From Bdellovibrionales bacterium (GTDB taxonomy: Bacteria; Bdellovibrionota; UBA1018; JADZFF01), in assembly GCA_020850015.1 (NCBI GenBank), contig JADZFF010000147.1, positions 1 to 41,381 on the forward strand: a DNA stretch of 41,381 nt, written 5' to 3'. The translations under genes were made by a program, and so were the position numbers. The notes below the pieces were generated by a model. That model had not been told where the DNA came from. It worked only from the letters and a program-made list of their open reading frames with translations, and did not search any database. Each line of letters begins with the position of its first letter. Within the stretch, counting starts at the first letter, position 1. This document shows, in pieces, positions 26,639 to 35,621 of the stretch.

Positions 26639-27319
26639 ATGGCGGGAAAGACGGTACTGATCACGGGCGCGGCAGGTACACTCGGGGCGGCGATGGCGGA
26701 GCGGTTTTCGGAGGCGGGTTTCCGAGTTTTGGGATGTGACCGATCACATTCCAACTCGGAACGCGGAGTTTTCGCGAAATGGTTCAATGCCGATTTGGCC
26801 TCCAGCGCCGATGCCGAGAAGCTGGCCGTGGGAGTGCTCTCCTTCTCCGGGAGCCCCGACGCGATCATTCATTGCGCCGGGGGATTTCGCTGGTCCAAGC
26901 TCGACGAGCTTTCCCAGTCTGACTGGGATTTCTTGATGGCATCCAACCTCACCTCTTCCTGGCAACTGCTGAGGGTGTTTCTCCCGAAGTTGAAGGAGCG
27001 AGGGGTGGGATCGCTGGTGTTCATCGGGTCCAAGGCCGCGTTGCAGCCCGGTGCGGGCATGGGGGCCTATTCCGCCGCGAAAGCGGGGTTGCATGCCCTA
27101 GTGGCGGCAGCGGCTGAGGAGGCGAAGGGAACCGAAGTCAGGGTGAATGCCCTGCTTCCATCCGTTCTCGATACTCCCCCGAATCGCCGGGACATGCCGG
27201 ACGCCGATTTCACGAAATGGGTGAGCCCAGGCGCGCTGGCGGATATCGCGGTTTCGCTGTGCCAGCCTTTTGGGGCACCCATTCGAGGCGCGCTGATCCC
27301 TGTAAGCGGGGGGCTTTGA
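26639..27319 (+). CDS. Short-chain dehydrogenase/reductase
   Basis: 226 aa from the ATG at 26639. The cofactor-binding TGAAGTLG lies at 10-17, with HCAGG at 79-82 and the catalytic set Ser131, Tyr144, Lys148 (YSAAK). The short length and spacing resemble the dihydropteridine-reductase-like SDR subgroup. The substrate cannot be assigned. It precedes ilvA by 7 bp and is likely in one operon with it. Confidence 0.9.
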   Translation: MAGKTVLITGAAGTLGAAMAERFSEAGFRVLGCDRSHSNSERGVFAKWFNADLASSADAEKLAVGVLSFSGSPDAIIHCAGGFRWSKLDELSQSDWDFLMASNLTSSWQLLRVFLPKLKERGVGSLVFIGSKAALQPGAGMGAYSAAKAGLHALVAAAAEEAKGTEVRVNALLPSVLDTPPNRRDMPDADFTKWVSPGALADIAVSLCQPFGAPIRGALIPVSGGL

Positions 27320-27326
27320 GGAGCAG

Positions 27327-28553
27327 ATGGCGAAACTTGGTCAGGTGACCTTGAAGGATGTCCATGCGGCCGAGCTGGCCTTGAAGGGCCTGGTGGGCGA
27401 AACACCGCTCGTGGGCTGCAGCTGGCTCAGCGAAAGGCTGGCCTGCGAGGTTTACCTGAAATTGGAGACCTCTCAACCGATCGGAGCCTTCAAGATCAGG
27501 GGGGCTACCTACCGGATCGCCTCGCTGACCGACGGTGAGCGCGCGCGGGGAGTGATCGCCGCAAGCGCCGGCAACCATGGTCAGGGCGTGGCCTGGGGTG
27601 CCCGGAAACTAGGTTGCAGCGCCGTGATCGTGATGCCGAAGAGCGCTCCTCTGATGAAGCTCGCGAACGTGAAGGCACTGGGAGCGGAAGTTGTTCAGGA
27701 GGGCGAGAGCTACGAGGATGCGTACGCCGTTGCCCAGGAAATCGCGGCTAAACGCGGGCTCGTGTACGTGCACGCCTACGAGGACCCCCATGTGATCGCT
27801 GGGCAGGGCGTGTTGGGTCTCGAGATTCTGAGGCAGCTTCCGGACGTTCAGGTCGTCATGGGGTCGGTGGGAGGTGGCGGGTTGATGGCGGGCATCTGCG
27901 CCGCGTTCGAGTTGCATCCCCAGGTCGAGATCGTGGGTTGCCAGGCCAAGGGCGCGGCGCCGATGGCGCGCGCTCTCGAACGGGGACAGCCGGTAACCCT
28001 GGACTCGGCAGCCACCTTCGCGGATGGAATTGCCGTAAGGAAAGCCAGCGAGCCGATGAGGAAGCTCCTGGCCGCGAGAATGGCGAAGCTGCTCGAGGCA
28101 GATGATGAGGCGATCGCGGGCGCGGTCGTGACGTTGATGGAGCGGGCGAAGGTAGTGGCGGAGGGCGCGGGCGCGTTGCCGCTCGCCTGCCTCAAGGAGC
28201 ATGTGGCCCGGTTCAAGGGCAAGAAGGTCGCCTTGATCGTGAGCGGCGGAAACATCGACGTGAACCTGCTCTCGAGGATCCTGGATCTGGGCCTGATCCG
28301 AACCGGGCGCCGAATCCGCGTGAACGTTTTCCTGCCGGACCGCCCGGGCTCGCTCAATCGACTCACGCAGATTCTCGCCAATGAAAGCGTGAACGTGCTG
28401 CAGGCCATTCACGACAGGAACGAGCCCGCGGCGAGCCTGAACACCGTGGAGGTGGCGCTCACCCTGGAAACCAGGGGGCGCGAGCACGCGGACCGCGTGA
28501 TCGCGGTGCTCGAGCAGGAATACACGGCCTCAAAAGTGATCGTGGCCCGCTGA
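27327..28553 (+). CDS. ilvA: Threonine ammonia-lyase with C-terminal ACT domain
   Basis: 408 aa. The PLP enzyme converts threonine to 2-oxobutanoate, the first step to isoleucine. The PLP lysine is Lys56 in PIGAFKIRGA, with SAGNHGQGVAWG, the glycine-rich phosphate loop VGGGGLMAG, and IVSGGNIDVNLL. A single ACT-type domain at about 325-405 (VFLPDRPGSLNRLTQILANESVNVL) suggests allosteric control. The short one-ACT form matches the so-called IlvA1/TdcB-plus-ACT type. RBS GAGGAG precedes it. Its TGA directly abuts the stop of the opposite FecR gene. Confidence 0.93.
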   Translation: MAKLGQVTLKDVHAAELALKGLVGETPLVGCSWLSERLACEVYLKLETSQPIGAFKIRGATYRIASLTDGERARGVIAASAGNHGQGVAWGARKLGCSAVIVMPKSAPLMKLANVKALGAEVVQEGESYEDAYAVAQEIAAKRGLVYVHAYEDPHVIAGQGVLGLEILRQLPDVQVVMGSVGGGGLMAGICAAFELHPQVEIVGCQAKGAAPMARALERGQPVTLDSAATFADGIAVRKASEPMRKLLAARMAKLLEADDEAIAGAVVTLMERAKVVAEGAGALPLACLKEHVARFKGKKVALIVSGGNIDVNLLSRILDLGLIRTGRRIRVNVFLPDRPGSLNRLTQILANESVNVLQAIHDRNEPAASLNTVEVALTLETRGREHADRVIAVLEQEYTASKVIVAR

Positions 28554-29555
28554 TCACTGGTTCTTGAAGTACTTGTCGTACATGTCCGAGGAGTCGTCCA
28601 TGTCGAGCCCGAAGGGCTTGCGGTCCCTACCGGCTTCGGGCGCCTTCTCGATGGCCTTGGCGACGGTTTTCTCGCCGATCTCGCCCGGATCCGTGATCTT
28701 CGTGTTCGCGAGCTGCGCCGCGACCTCGGGCTGATAGGTTTTCAGATCCTTGAGCGTGGTTTCAACCGCTTTGCGCTCGAGCGCCTGGGCCTTCTCCTCG
28801 ACCTGCTTCCGGTTGTCGTCCTTGGCCACGGCATCTTTGATTTCCGCCTTCACGTTCGAGAGCACGCGGATGGTGCTGAGCTCTTCCTGGGTGGTGGTGA
28901 GAACCTCGATTTGGGCTGGCGCGGCCGGCGCCGCCGCCTGTTGAGCGGCAGGCGAAGGCTCGGGAGCGGACACGGAAGCGGTTTGCCCCTGCTTCACGTC
29001 CACCGCTTTTTCGACGTCCTTGGATTTGAGCTCCACGGACCCTCGCAGCACCGCCACGGAGGTCTGGCCCGACGCGCCTTGGTCGGCGACGAAGAACTCT
29101 GTGCCTCGCACGCCCATGGTGGCGGAGCGGGTTCGGATGCTGAGGCGGCTTCTGGGGCCGCCCTTGCTGACCACGCCGCGCAGGTTTCCGTGCAGGATCC
29201 TGATGTTGGGCCGCGCCTCGGCCCCGGAGCCGTTCCAACGGATGCGGAACTCGGTGCTGGGTCCCACCGTGTAGTGGTCGCCGTTCTCGTAAACGATGCG
29301 CGCCTTGCCGCCTGGGGCTGTGCTGATGACGTCGCCGTTATCCAAGGGCGTGCCGACGGTGGCCGCTCTCACCGAGAAGTACTCGCTTTCGTAGATCGCG
29401 TGCGGCCCTTCCCCCTGAAGCGTCTCGGAAGGGTTCGCGAGAATTCTTACCACCCCTTCGACCCGGGTCAGGTGACCTACCTGATCGGAGGCCGAGGCCA
29501 GTGCGGCGGGGATGGCGAGTGCGATGAGCAGGGCGCGGGAAAGGAATCGACGCAT
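28554..29555 (-). CDS. Exported FecR-domain protein
   Basis: 333 aa with a signal peptide (FLSRALLIALAIPAALA). A FecR domain covers about 27-200: GHLTRVEGVVRIL, GTPLDNGDVISTAPGGKARIVYENGD and SIRTRSATMGVRGTEFFVA. An Ala/Pro linker and a helical charged C-terminus follow. Unlike Fe-dicitrate FecR it has no inner-membrane span or sigma factor nearby, so it is a free periplasmic or surface protein of unknown role. GGAGG lies upstream of the ATG. It is convergent with ilvA with no gap. Confidence 0.85.
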   Translation of the reverse strand: MRRFLSRALLIALAIPAALASASDQVGHLTRVEGVVRILANPSETLQGEGPHAIYESEYFSVRAATVGTPLDNGDVISTAPGGKARIVYENGDHYTVGPSTEFRIRWNGSGAEARPNIRILHGNLRGVVSKGGPRSRLSIRTRSATMGVRGTEFFVADQGASGQTSVAVLRGSVELKSKDVEKAVDVKQGQTASVSAPEPSPAAQQAAAPAAPAQIEVLTTTQEELSTIRVLSNVKAEIKDAVAKDDNRKQVEEKAQALERKAVETTLKDLKTYQPEVAAQLANTKITDPGEIGEKTVAKAIEKAPEAGRDRKPFGLDMDDSSDMYDKYFKNQ

Positions 29556-29654
29556 CGGACAGAACCTCCAGTGTTCCGTTCATTTCAGGATGAGGGATCA
29601 TGATAGCGCCGAACCCCGGGGGCGCCAAGGGTGGGCTCGGGGAAAGGGGGATCC

Positions 29655-30197
29655 TCAGGAAGCTTCTTCGGTCTTGTCGCCGCGGTCGAGGTAGAAAGTC
29701 TGACGGTCGTCGTTGTATCCAAAGAGCTCGGCGTACCGGCTCCATTGGAGCAGCACGGCGAGGGTTTGCTCGGCATCTTCGTTGGGAACCAGCTCCGCCA
29801 GTTTCTCCACGGCCTCCTCGCGCGTCACTTCCTGGTTCTCCTGGCTGCTCAGGTACTCCCGAAGCTCGCGGATAAAGGGAATCTTTTCCAACTGGCGGGA
29901 GATGATCTCCTTTTTGTCTCCGATCGAAGCCTCGCTGATCTGCATGCCGAGCGGCTCCAGGACGACATCGCCGCCGGGCGTATGCACCAGACTCAAAACC
30001 TCGGCACCTCGCACGACGGAGAGCGTGCGCCCATATTCCATCTGGAGCTCATTCGCGAGTTTGTAGATGTCCTCTCGGCCGCCGCGGTTGCGCAGAAGCT
30101 CAACCAGCCCAAGGACTTCGCTGACGCCGCTCTCGGGGAGGGGGAAGGGGATCGGAGATTTTGATTTGATCTTTTTAGTCGGACTATCGGGGTCCAT
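29655..30197 (-). CDS. ABC-transporter AAA-associated-domain protein (stand-alone)
   Basis: 180 aa. The sequence VSEVLGLVELLRNRGGREDIYKLANELQMEYGRTL...VHTPGGDVVLEPLG matches the AAA-associated C-terminal domain that normally is fused behind NitT/TauT-type ABC ATPases. Here it is its own gene, 81 bp after the ATPase stop on the same strand. Likely a regulatory or oligomerisation subunit of that transporter, possibly reading a ligand or redox state. Confidence 0.75.
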   Translation of the reverse strand: MDPDSPTKKIKSKSPIPFPLPESGVSEVLGLVELLRNRGGREDIYKLANELQMEYGRTLSVVRGAEVLSLVHTPGGDVVLEPLGMQISEASIGDKKEIISRQLEKIPFIRELREYLSSQENQEVTREEAVEKLAELVPNEDAEQTLAVLLQWSRYAELFGYNDDRQTFYLDRGDKTEEAS

Positions 30198-30278
30198 ACG
30201 GGAATTTCCTAGAACATCTTACCTGAGTTTGCAGGGGGTTTTTCGGATTCATGAAACACCAGCGATTACAGGTCGGTA

Positions 30279-31046
30279 TCAAGCCAGGAGAGAGAATACC
30301 CGGTCGACGTATTCAGGGAATCGCGGATCCGTTTTGCGCCGAGGCCGAGGGAGATCCACTGGTATGTCTCCGGCCAACCGCCCTGGACGCGCCGATAGCA
30401 CCAGGATTCGGTCTGCCAACTCGATCGCCTCTTCGATCTTGTGGGTCACCATGAGGATTGTGTTCACGGGGAAGTCGCGGTCGCTCCAGAGATCGATGAG
30501 CTCATCACGAAGGTTGATGGAGGTCAGGACGTCGACCGAGGAGAAAGGCTCGTCCATGAGAAGCACCTCAGGCTCGACGGCGAGGGCCCTGGCCAGACCC
30601 ACCCGCTGTTTCATTCCCCCAGAGAGCTCTCGGGGATAGGCCTCCTCGTAGCCCTCCAGACCGACTTTCTGGATGTAGCGTGCGGCCTTGGCGCGCCGTG
30701 CGCGCCGGTCGGGGTTGCGCGGCTCAAGCCCCAGCTCCACGTTCTGGGCGACGGTGAGCCAGGGCAGAAGCGCGAAATCCTGGAAGACCATCGCGGTGCC
30801 CAAATTGATTCCGCTCTGCTCGACGTTCTTATACAGAATCCGCCCTGAGCTGGGCCGGATCAACCCGTTCAGAAGTCGAAGCAGGGTGCTTTTCCCCGCT
30901 CCCGACGGACCGACGATCGCGATGAACTCACCCTCGCGGGCGGTGAACGTCAGGTCGTCGAGCACGGTGAGCTCACCCTGGGGTAGCGCGAAACGCCGGG
31001 TCACGCCTTCCAGCTGAATCAGTATGGGAGCATCGGGTGCGGTCAT
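30279..31046 (-). CDS. NitT/TauT-type ABC transporter ATPase
   Basis: 255 aa from the ATG at 31046 that overlaps the permease stop (ATGA). Walker A is GPSGAGKSTLLR, the Q-loop VFQDFALLPWLTV, the signature LSGGMKQRVGLARAL, Walker B VLLMDEPFSSVD, and the H-loop MVTHKIEEA. The Q-loop sequence is typical of nitrate/sulfonate/taurine importers. It ends soon after the ATPase core and lacks the C-terminal domain found in fused relatives, which is encoded separately downstream. Confidence 0.92.
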   Translation of the reverse strand: MTAPDAPILIQLEGVTRRFALPQGELTVLDDLTFTAREGEFIAIVGPSGAGKSTLLRLLNGLIRPSSGRILYKNVEQSGINLGTAMVFQDFALLPWLTVAQNVELGLEPRNPDRRARRAKAARYIQKVGLEGYEEAYPRELSGGMKQRVGLARALAVEPEVLLMDEPFSSVDVLTSINLRDELIDLWSDRDFPVNTILMVTHKIEEAIELADRILVLSARPGRLAGDIPVDLPRPRRKTDPRFPEYVDRVFSLLA

Positions 31047-32872
31047 GTCTCGATCCGGTAGCGCTCCAATGAGGAGCGGATCACCGGTCTCCAGAATACG
31101 GTGTTCAAGAGCAGAATCCACCCTACCATGGCCACGATGCACAGGACGATGGCCCTCGAGTCGCCCGACTGATAGACGCTCCGGTTCAGAAGCGCGCCGA
31201 TGCCGTTCACGGTGAGCACCTCCTCGCGGTAGGTGACATACTCGGAGACCACGAGCGCGTTCCAACCTCCGCCCCAGGCCGTGATCGCCCCCGTGAGAAG
31301 CGACGGCTGCATCGCGGGAATCACGAGCCTCCGCCAGGTGGAAACGCGCGAAAGGCCGAATGAACGCGTGGATTCATGAAGGCTGAAGGGGATAGACGTG
31401 GCCCCGCCCAGACCGTTGAAGAGCAGGTACCACTGCATTCCGGTCATGAGGAGCAGGATGCTCGCGGCCTCCATGCCCCCGCCGAATCTGCGCACCATCA
31501 CCAGTATGATGAGCGGGAAGAGCGCCACCGCCGGAAGGCTCGCGCCGACCTGAGCCAGTGTTCCGAGACCCTGCCTGAGACGGGGCCGGTCCCAGACCCA
31601 GAGGCAGACGGGAAGGACCCAGGCCAGGGAAATCAGGAGGGCGAGCACAAGTCTTCCCGTGGAGGCGAGGAGCGCAAGAGGGATCTCTCGCGCGATCGAA
31701 GGCAAGGGGCCCCTGAACCAGCGCGCTCCCGCCCAGGCCGCCCAGGCCAGGAAGAACATCAATGGTAGGGCCCAGGCCAGCGCCACCAGGCGGGGTTGGT
31801 TCCTTCGCGCCTCATGGATCGCGACGGCGATTCTCGCGAAGAAATGCCGATTCAGCTCGTGAGCCGCCGCGTTCAGGATCGCGACTGGGAGGTCCCAGAG
31901 GAGAGGCGAGATGACCTCGCGCAGGAGCCAGAGCAACGGATGGAACAGCGCCCTCGCCAATTGTCGCAGAGGCGCGGCGAAGGGCGCTGCCAGGGACGCC
32001 AACCCTCGGTAAACCGGTCCCGCCGAGGCGCTGGTATCGTGCTCGCTCAGCGGGCCCGAGTCCGACCTGAACTTCTCAGCCCACGCCGCGAGCGGGCGCC
32101 ATAGAACGAGGTCAAAGGTCAGAATCAGCAAGGTCAGCGCGGCGAGCCCGATCATCACGAGCCTTCCCTGGTCCTGCTCGGCGGCCTTCGCGAGAAAACT
32201 TCCAATGCCTGGAAGGTGGTACTTCATCGGGCCCACCGCGATGATTTCGCAGGCCACGAGGAAGAACCAGCCGTTCGCCCAGCTCAGCACGCTGTTCGAA
32301 ACCACGCGGGGGATGGCCGCGGGAACGTACAACACCCAGAATCGCCGGCTTCCGGTCACACCGAGACTTGCCATGGCGTCGATGCGGTCGGGCGGCAGGC
32401 GTTTCACCGCCTCGTACACCGCGAAGGCGATGTTCCAGGCCTGGCTCGTGAAAATGAGGAAGACGGCGGCCAACTCCACGCCGATCCTCCCCCCTTGGCC
32501 GATGCCGATGAACAGGGTGATCGCGGCCGGGAAAAAACCGACGATCGGAATGGATTGAAGGACGTCGAGCGTTGGGACGACGATCGTCTCGGCCGCGGCA
32601 TTTCGGGCGGCGAGAACCCCGATCAGAAAACTGAACGCGAGCGATGCCACGAAGGCCACCGCGATCCGAAGCAAGGAGAGCGTGAGCGCATAGGGAAGCT
32701 CGGCAACCGTTACGCGCTCGGCGGTGAGCTCCGCGAGCCGTACTCCGCCTTGATAGAGCGCGGCGCTGACCAACAGCGCGCCGGCGATCAGCGCCAGGTA
32801 GAGGAGGCTGTGGCGGACACGACGCTCCAGATGCCTGGGAAGCCCGCGCCCCGATTCGTGGTTCGGAGACAT
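31043..32872 (-). CDS. Double-domain ABC transporter permease (NitT/TauT type)
   Basis: 609 aa with two BPD-type permease halves in one chain, each with about 6 membrane spans. The first half has LLSLLRIAVAFVASLAFSF with the coupling loop WVLYVPAAIPRVVSN; the second has the loop LVIPAMQPSLLTGAITAWGGGWNALVVSE. A long, partly amphipathic linker lies near residues 270-345. The fusion supplies the whole pore, so with the ATPase it forms the transporter core. No periplasmic binding protein is nearby and the substrate is unknown. Confidence 0.88.
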   Translation of the reverse strand: MSPNHESGRGLPRHLERRVRHSLLYLALIAGALLVSAALYQGGVRLAELTAERVTVAELPYALTLSLLRIAVAFVASLAFSFLIGVLAARNAAAETIVVPTLDVLQSIPIVGFFPAAITLFIGIGQGGRIGVELAAVFLIFTSQAWNIAFAVYEAVKRLPPDRIDAMASLGVTGSRRFWVLYVPAAIPRVVSNSVLSWANGWFFLVACEIIAVGPMKYHLPGIGSFLAKAAEQDQGRLVMIGLAALTLLILTFDLVLWRPLAAWAEKFRSDSGPLSEHDTSASAGPVYRGLASLAAPFAAPLRQLARALFHPLLWLLREVISPLLWDLPVAILNAAAHELNRHFFARIAVAIHEARRNQPRLVALAWALPLMFFLAWAAWAGARWFRGPLPSIAREIPLALLASTGRLVLALLISLAWVLPVCLWVWDRPRLRQGLGTLAQVGASLPAVALFPLIILVMVRRFGGGMEAASILLLMTGMQWYLLFNGLGGATSIPFSLHESTRSFGLSRVSTWRRLVIPAMQPSLLTGAITAWGGGWNALVVSEYVTYREEVLTVNGIGALLNRSVYQSGDSRAIVLCIVAMVGWILLLNTVFWRPVIRSSLERYRIET

Positions 32873-32948
32873 GGGGCGATCTTAACTGATCGATGCGGGA
32901 AGTATCCAAGCCTTCCATGGGCCTGAGGGCCCCTGCTAGAATGGGGCG

Positions 32949-33758
32949 ATGATCGCCTTGGCCTCCTTCTTTCTGGTTTTCCCGCAGGCCGCCCACGCGA
33001 CCACCTTCATGGTCTTCCCTTTTCCGAAGGTGGTTCGGGAGACCCAGATGGTGGTGCGGGGAACGGTTGGATCTTCCTATGCGGACTGGGGGGAGGAAAG
33101 CCCCGGGGATCGGCGGATCTTCACTTTCGTCGAGGTCCGCGTGGGAGAGGTCCTCAAGGGCGAGGCGCCCGCACGGGACCTCTTGATCGCCCGTCAGCCG
33201 GGCGGCGAAAGGGACGGCGTGGGCATGGAGGTGGCCGGCACCGCCCGCCTCAGCCGGGGCGAGGACGTGGTGCTGATGCTTGGGCCCGTGAACGCGGATG
33301 GCTCCTACGACATCCAGAACCTGATGCTCGGGAAGCTGGTTGTTCAGAGAGATCCCGAATCGGGAGAGGAAGTTCTGAGCGGCCCGGCGCTCGCGAAACC
33401 CGGCATCAGGGGTACCCATGGCGACACCCCTCATGAAGAACGCACCGGGGCCGTTTGGACACTCGCTCGGTTGCGGGGGCTGATCCAGGAGCAGAGTCAG
33501 GCGCAGAGTCAGGCGCCAGATGGCGCTGATTCTTCTGGGGAATCCCCGGCCAAGCGATCCCCGCCGTCCGATGGAGGGAAGCCCAAACCCCAGGCACCTC
33601 CTTTGCAACCTCAGATGGAAGGGACCACCGGGTCCGCCCCCGAGGAAGGAGGGCAGACCCCGCGGAGGTGGCCCGTTCCGGGGCTCGTTGCCGGTATTAT
33701 CTTGGCGCTGGCCGCGGGCAGTTTGTACCTCTTACGCCGGTCGCGTCGCGGCCGGTAA
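32949..33758 (+). CDS. Exported protein with C-terminal membrane anchor, unknown
   Basis: 269 aa. A short signal peptide (IALASFFLVFPQAAHA) precedes a domain of about 130 residues rich in beta-strand (VVRGTVGSSYADW, FTFVEVRVGEVLKGEAP, RLSRGEDVVLMLGPV). A Pro/Gln/Ser-rich spacer of about 70 residues and a terminal hydrophobic helix (LVAGIILALAAGSLYLL) follow, with RRSRRGR at the end. That tripartite C-terminus resembles exosortase/rhombosortase-type sorting tails without a clear motif. It lies 68 bp before a matrixin-like gene, and such pairs may act together. Confidence 0.65.
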   Translation: MIALASFFLVFPQAAHATTFMVFPFPKVVRETQMVVRGTVGSSYADWGEESPGDRRIFTFVEVRVGEVLKGEAPARDLLIARQPGGERDGVGMEVAGTARLSRGEDVVLMLGPVNADGSYDIQNLMLGKLVVQRDPESGEEVLSGPALAKPGIRGTHGDTPHEERTGAVWTLARLRGLIQEQSQAQSQAPDGADSSGESPAKRSPPSDGGKPKPQAPPLQPQMEGTTGSAPEEGGQTPRRWPVPGLVAGIILALAAGSLYLLRRSRRGR

Positions 33759-33826
33759 CCTGGAAAAAGCAGCGGTTCCTCGGCCGGGATGGCCGGGGCC
33801 CTTCCTGACATCGGGGAGTCTCAAGG

Positions 33827-35611
33827 ATGAGACGGGTAGCCATCACCATCGGGGTGATCGTTGGAGTTCTATCTCCTGTGATCGCCGCCGCCTTCGTGCC
33901 CACCGTGACCCCCGACGGTCATGCTGTGAAGTGGGGCGGCGCGCGCAAGTACGACCTCGCTGGCAACCCGCAGAACCGCTCCGGAATCTCTGATCGTTTT
34001 TTCTACGACGCCGTGGTGCGCGGCCTTCAGCGTTGGCAGGGGGCTTCGGCCGGCGCCATCGGCTTCGATTACTGGCAGGGCAAGGACAACGACGTCTACG
34101 AGCCCAACGCTGAGTACAACGGCCTTTCCAGCATCTTCTTCGCTTCGGAGCGCGACGGGGGGACGCAGCCGGGTCAGCAGGTCATCGGCCTCACTCAGGT
34201 CTGGTACGACCTCGACAACGGGAAGATCCTCGAGGCCGACATCGTTCTGAACGACGTGGACTACGTGTTTACGTCGAACCCCGCCGACACCTCGGGCACG
34301 GGCTCGGGCCAGCCTTACGGGGGATACAACAACGAGATTTTCCTGGAGAACGTCGTGACCCACGAGATTGGGCACGCGTTGGGGCTGTCGCACAGCGGAG
34401 CCCTGCAGTCGACGATGCTCTTTCTGGAGTCGCCCGAGCAGGCCCACCTGAGCTGCGACGATATCCTGGGCATACGATCACTCTATGAAACCTCGAGCGT
34501 GAGCTCCGGATCGGGAGAGCTTCGGGGCAGGATCGTCGACTCAGGCGGTGATCCCGTCGTGGGCGCGCAGGTGGTGGTGGTGTCGGAGTCCCGCGGCGCC
34601 GCCGTGGCCTATGGGCTCACGAGTTCCTCAGGCAACTACCGTGTTCGCAATCTGGAACCCGGCCGCTACTCCTTGATGGTGGAACCCTACTACGCCGGCG
34701 CGGGCACTCTTCCCTCCTACTACTCCGGGATGAACGCCTCGGTGTGCGGCGGCGGCACGTTCAGCCGGACGTTCCTCGCCGAGCCCAACGGCTATCATCT
34801 GAAGCGCCTGGCGGTGTCGGGCGGGCTGGTGACGCAGGCCGGAGACCTGGCCGTGCGCTGCTCGGGTTCCAAGAACGCCGCCGTATCGGGGCCCTTCGGC
34901 GCCTCGAACGCCGGCGATGCCCCGTCGCTTGAGCGCGCCGCCGGCGACACCGGCTTCTCCGTCGTGGATCGCGTAACCGTGGGTGGATCGCTGCTCTACC
35001 GGGTGCAAGTCACGGGCGGGCAAGTCGAGGTCCGCGCCCTGGCCTACAGTCTCTACTCACCGGTGGGGGTTGCGATCGAGCTCCTCAACTCCTCGCTGCA
35101 GCCCGTGAACACGCAGGATGCGCATCCGGTGTATTCGGGCGCTTCGGGCTTCTCGAACTATGACGGCGCTCTCGTGGCGAGCGGGCTCCCCTCGGGCACC
35201 TACTATGTGCGGGCCACGGCCCAGTACGTGTCTTCGAGCCGTTACCCCGCCGCCTCGCTCTCCATGGACTACGCCCCCTTCGTGATGCTCACGGGCCGTA
35301 AGTCCACGGGCTCGCTCCCCTTCGAGTCGCATCTCTCCTTCAACGCCCGTTGCCGCATGGATGAAGACTTCGCGGCCTACCACAGTCCCGGAGGCGAGCC
35401 GCCGCGGGCCGATGAGGATTCCGACGGGCTGGGCTTCTGCGGCACCGTGGCCTCGGGGGGTTCGGGCGGCAATCGCAGGCCCCCGGCTCCCCCTACCGCC
35501 GTTTTGGGGTGGTTTCTTCCCTGGGCGCTGGGTTTGCTCGCCGTACATGGCATGCGTTTGACGGCCCGGCGCGCGGGGCGGCGGCTTGCTGTGGCCTCGG
35601 CGCGCGGCTAA
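33827..35611 (+). CDS. Exported matrixin-like zinc metalloprotease
   Basis: 594 aa. A signal peptide (ITIGVIVGVLSPVIAAA) precedes a metzincin catalytic domain with HEIGHALGLSH at 179-189 and a downstream Met-turn (STMLF, 195-199). A carboxypeptidase-regulatory-like beta domain follows at about 233-285 (GRIVDSGGDPVVGAQVVVV... GNYRVRNLEPGRYSLMVEP). A jelly-roll-like region lies at 370-480. A final hydrophobic span ends in Arg-rich sequence (TARRAGRRL), so the enzyme is probably tethered at the cell surface before release. GGGGAG lies upstream of the ATG. Target proteins are unknown. Confidence 0.85.
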   Translation: MRRVAITIGVIVGVLSPVIAAAFVPTVTPDGHAVKWGGARKYDLAGNPQNRSGISDRFFYDAVVRGLQRWQGASAGAIGFDYWQGKDNDVYEPNAEYNGLSSIFFASERDGGTQPGQQVIGLTQVWYDLDNGKILEADIVLNDVDYVFTSNPADTSGTGSGQPYGGYNNEIFLENVVTHEIGHALGLSHSGALQSTMLFLESPEQAHLSCDDILGIRSLYETSSVSSGSGELRGRIVDSGGDPVVGAQVVVVSESRGAAVAYGLTSSSGNYRVRNLEPGRYSLMVEPYYAGAGTLPSYYSGMNASVCGGGTFSRTFLAEPNGYHLKRLAVSGGLVTQAGDLAVRCSGSKNAAVSGPFGASNAGDAPSLERAAGDTGFSVVDRVTVGGSLLYRVQVTGGQVEVRALAYSLYSPVGVAIELLNSSLQPVNTQDAHPVYSGASGFSNYDGALVASGLPSGTYYVRATAQYVSSSRYPAASLSMDYAPFVMLTGRKSTGSLPFESHLSFNARCRMDEDFAAYHSPGGEPPRADEDSDGLGFCGTVASGGSGGNRRPPAPPTAVLGWFLPWALGLLAVHGMRLTARRAGRRLAVASARG

Positions 35612-35621
35612 TCTGAAAGAC

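Noticed and set aside
32112-33608. 498-aa reverse-strand frame overlapping the permease and exported protein
   Set aside because: The overlapping frame of the permease encodes clear membrane spans and coupling loops; this frame has Arg-rich shadow composition.
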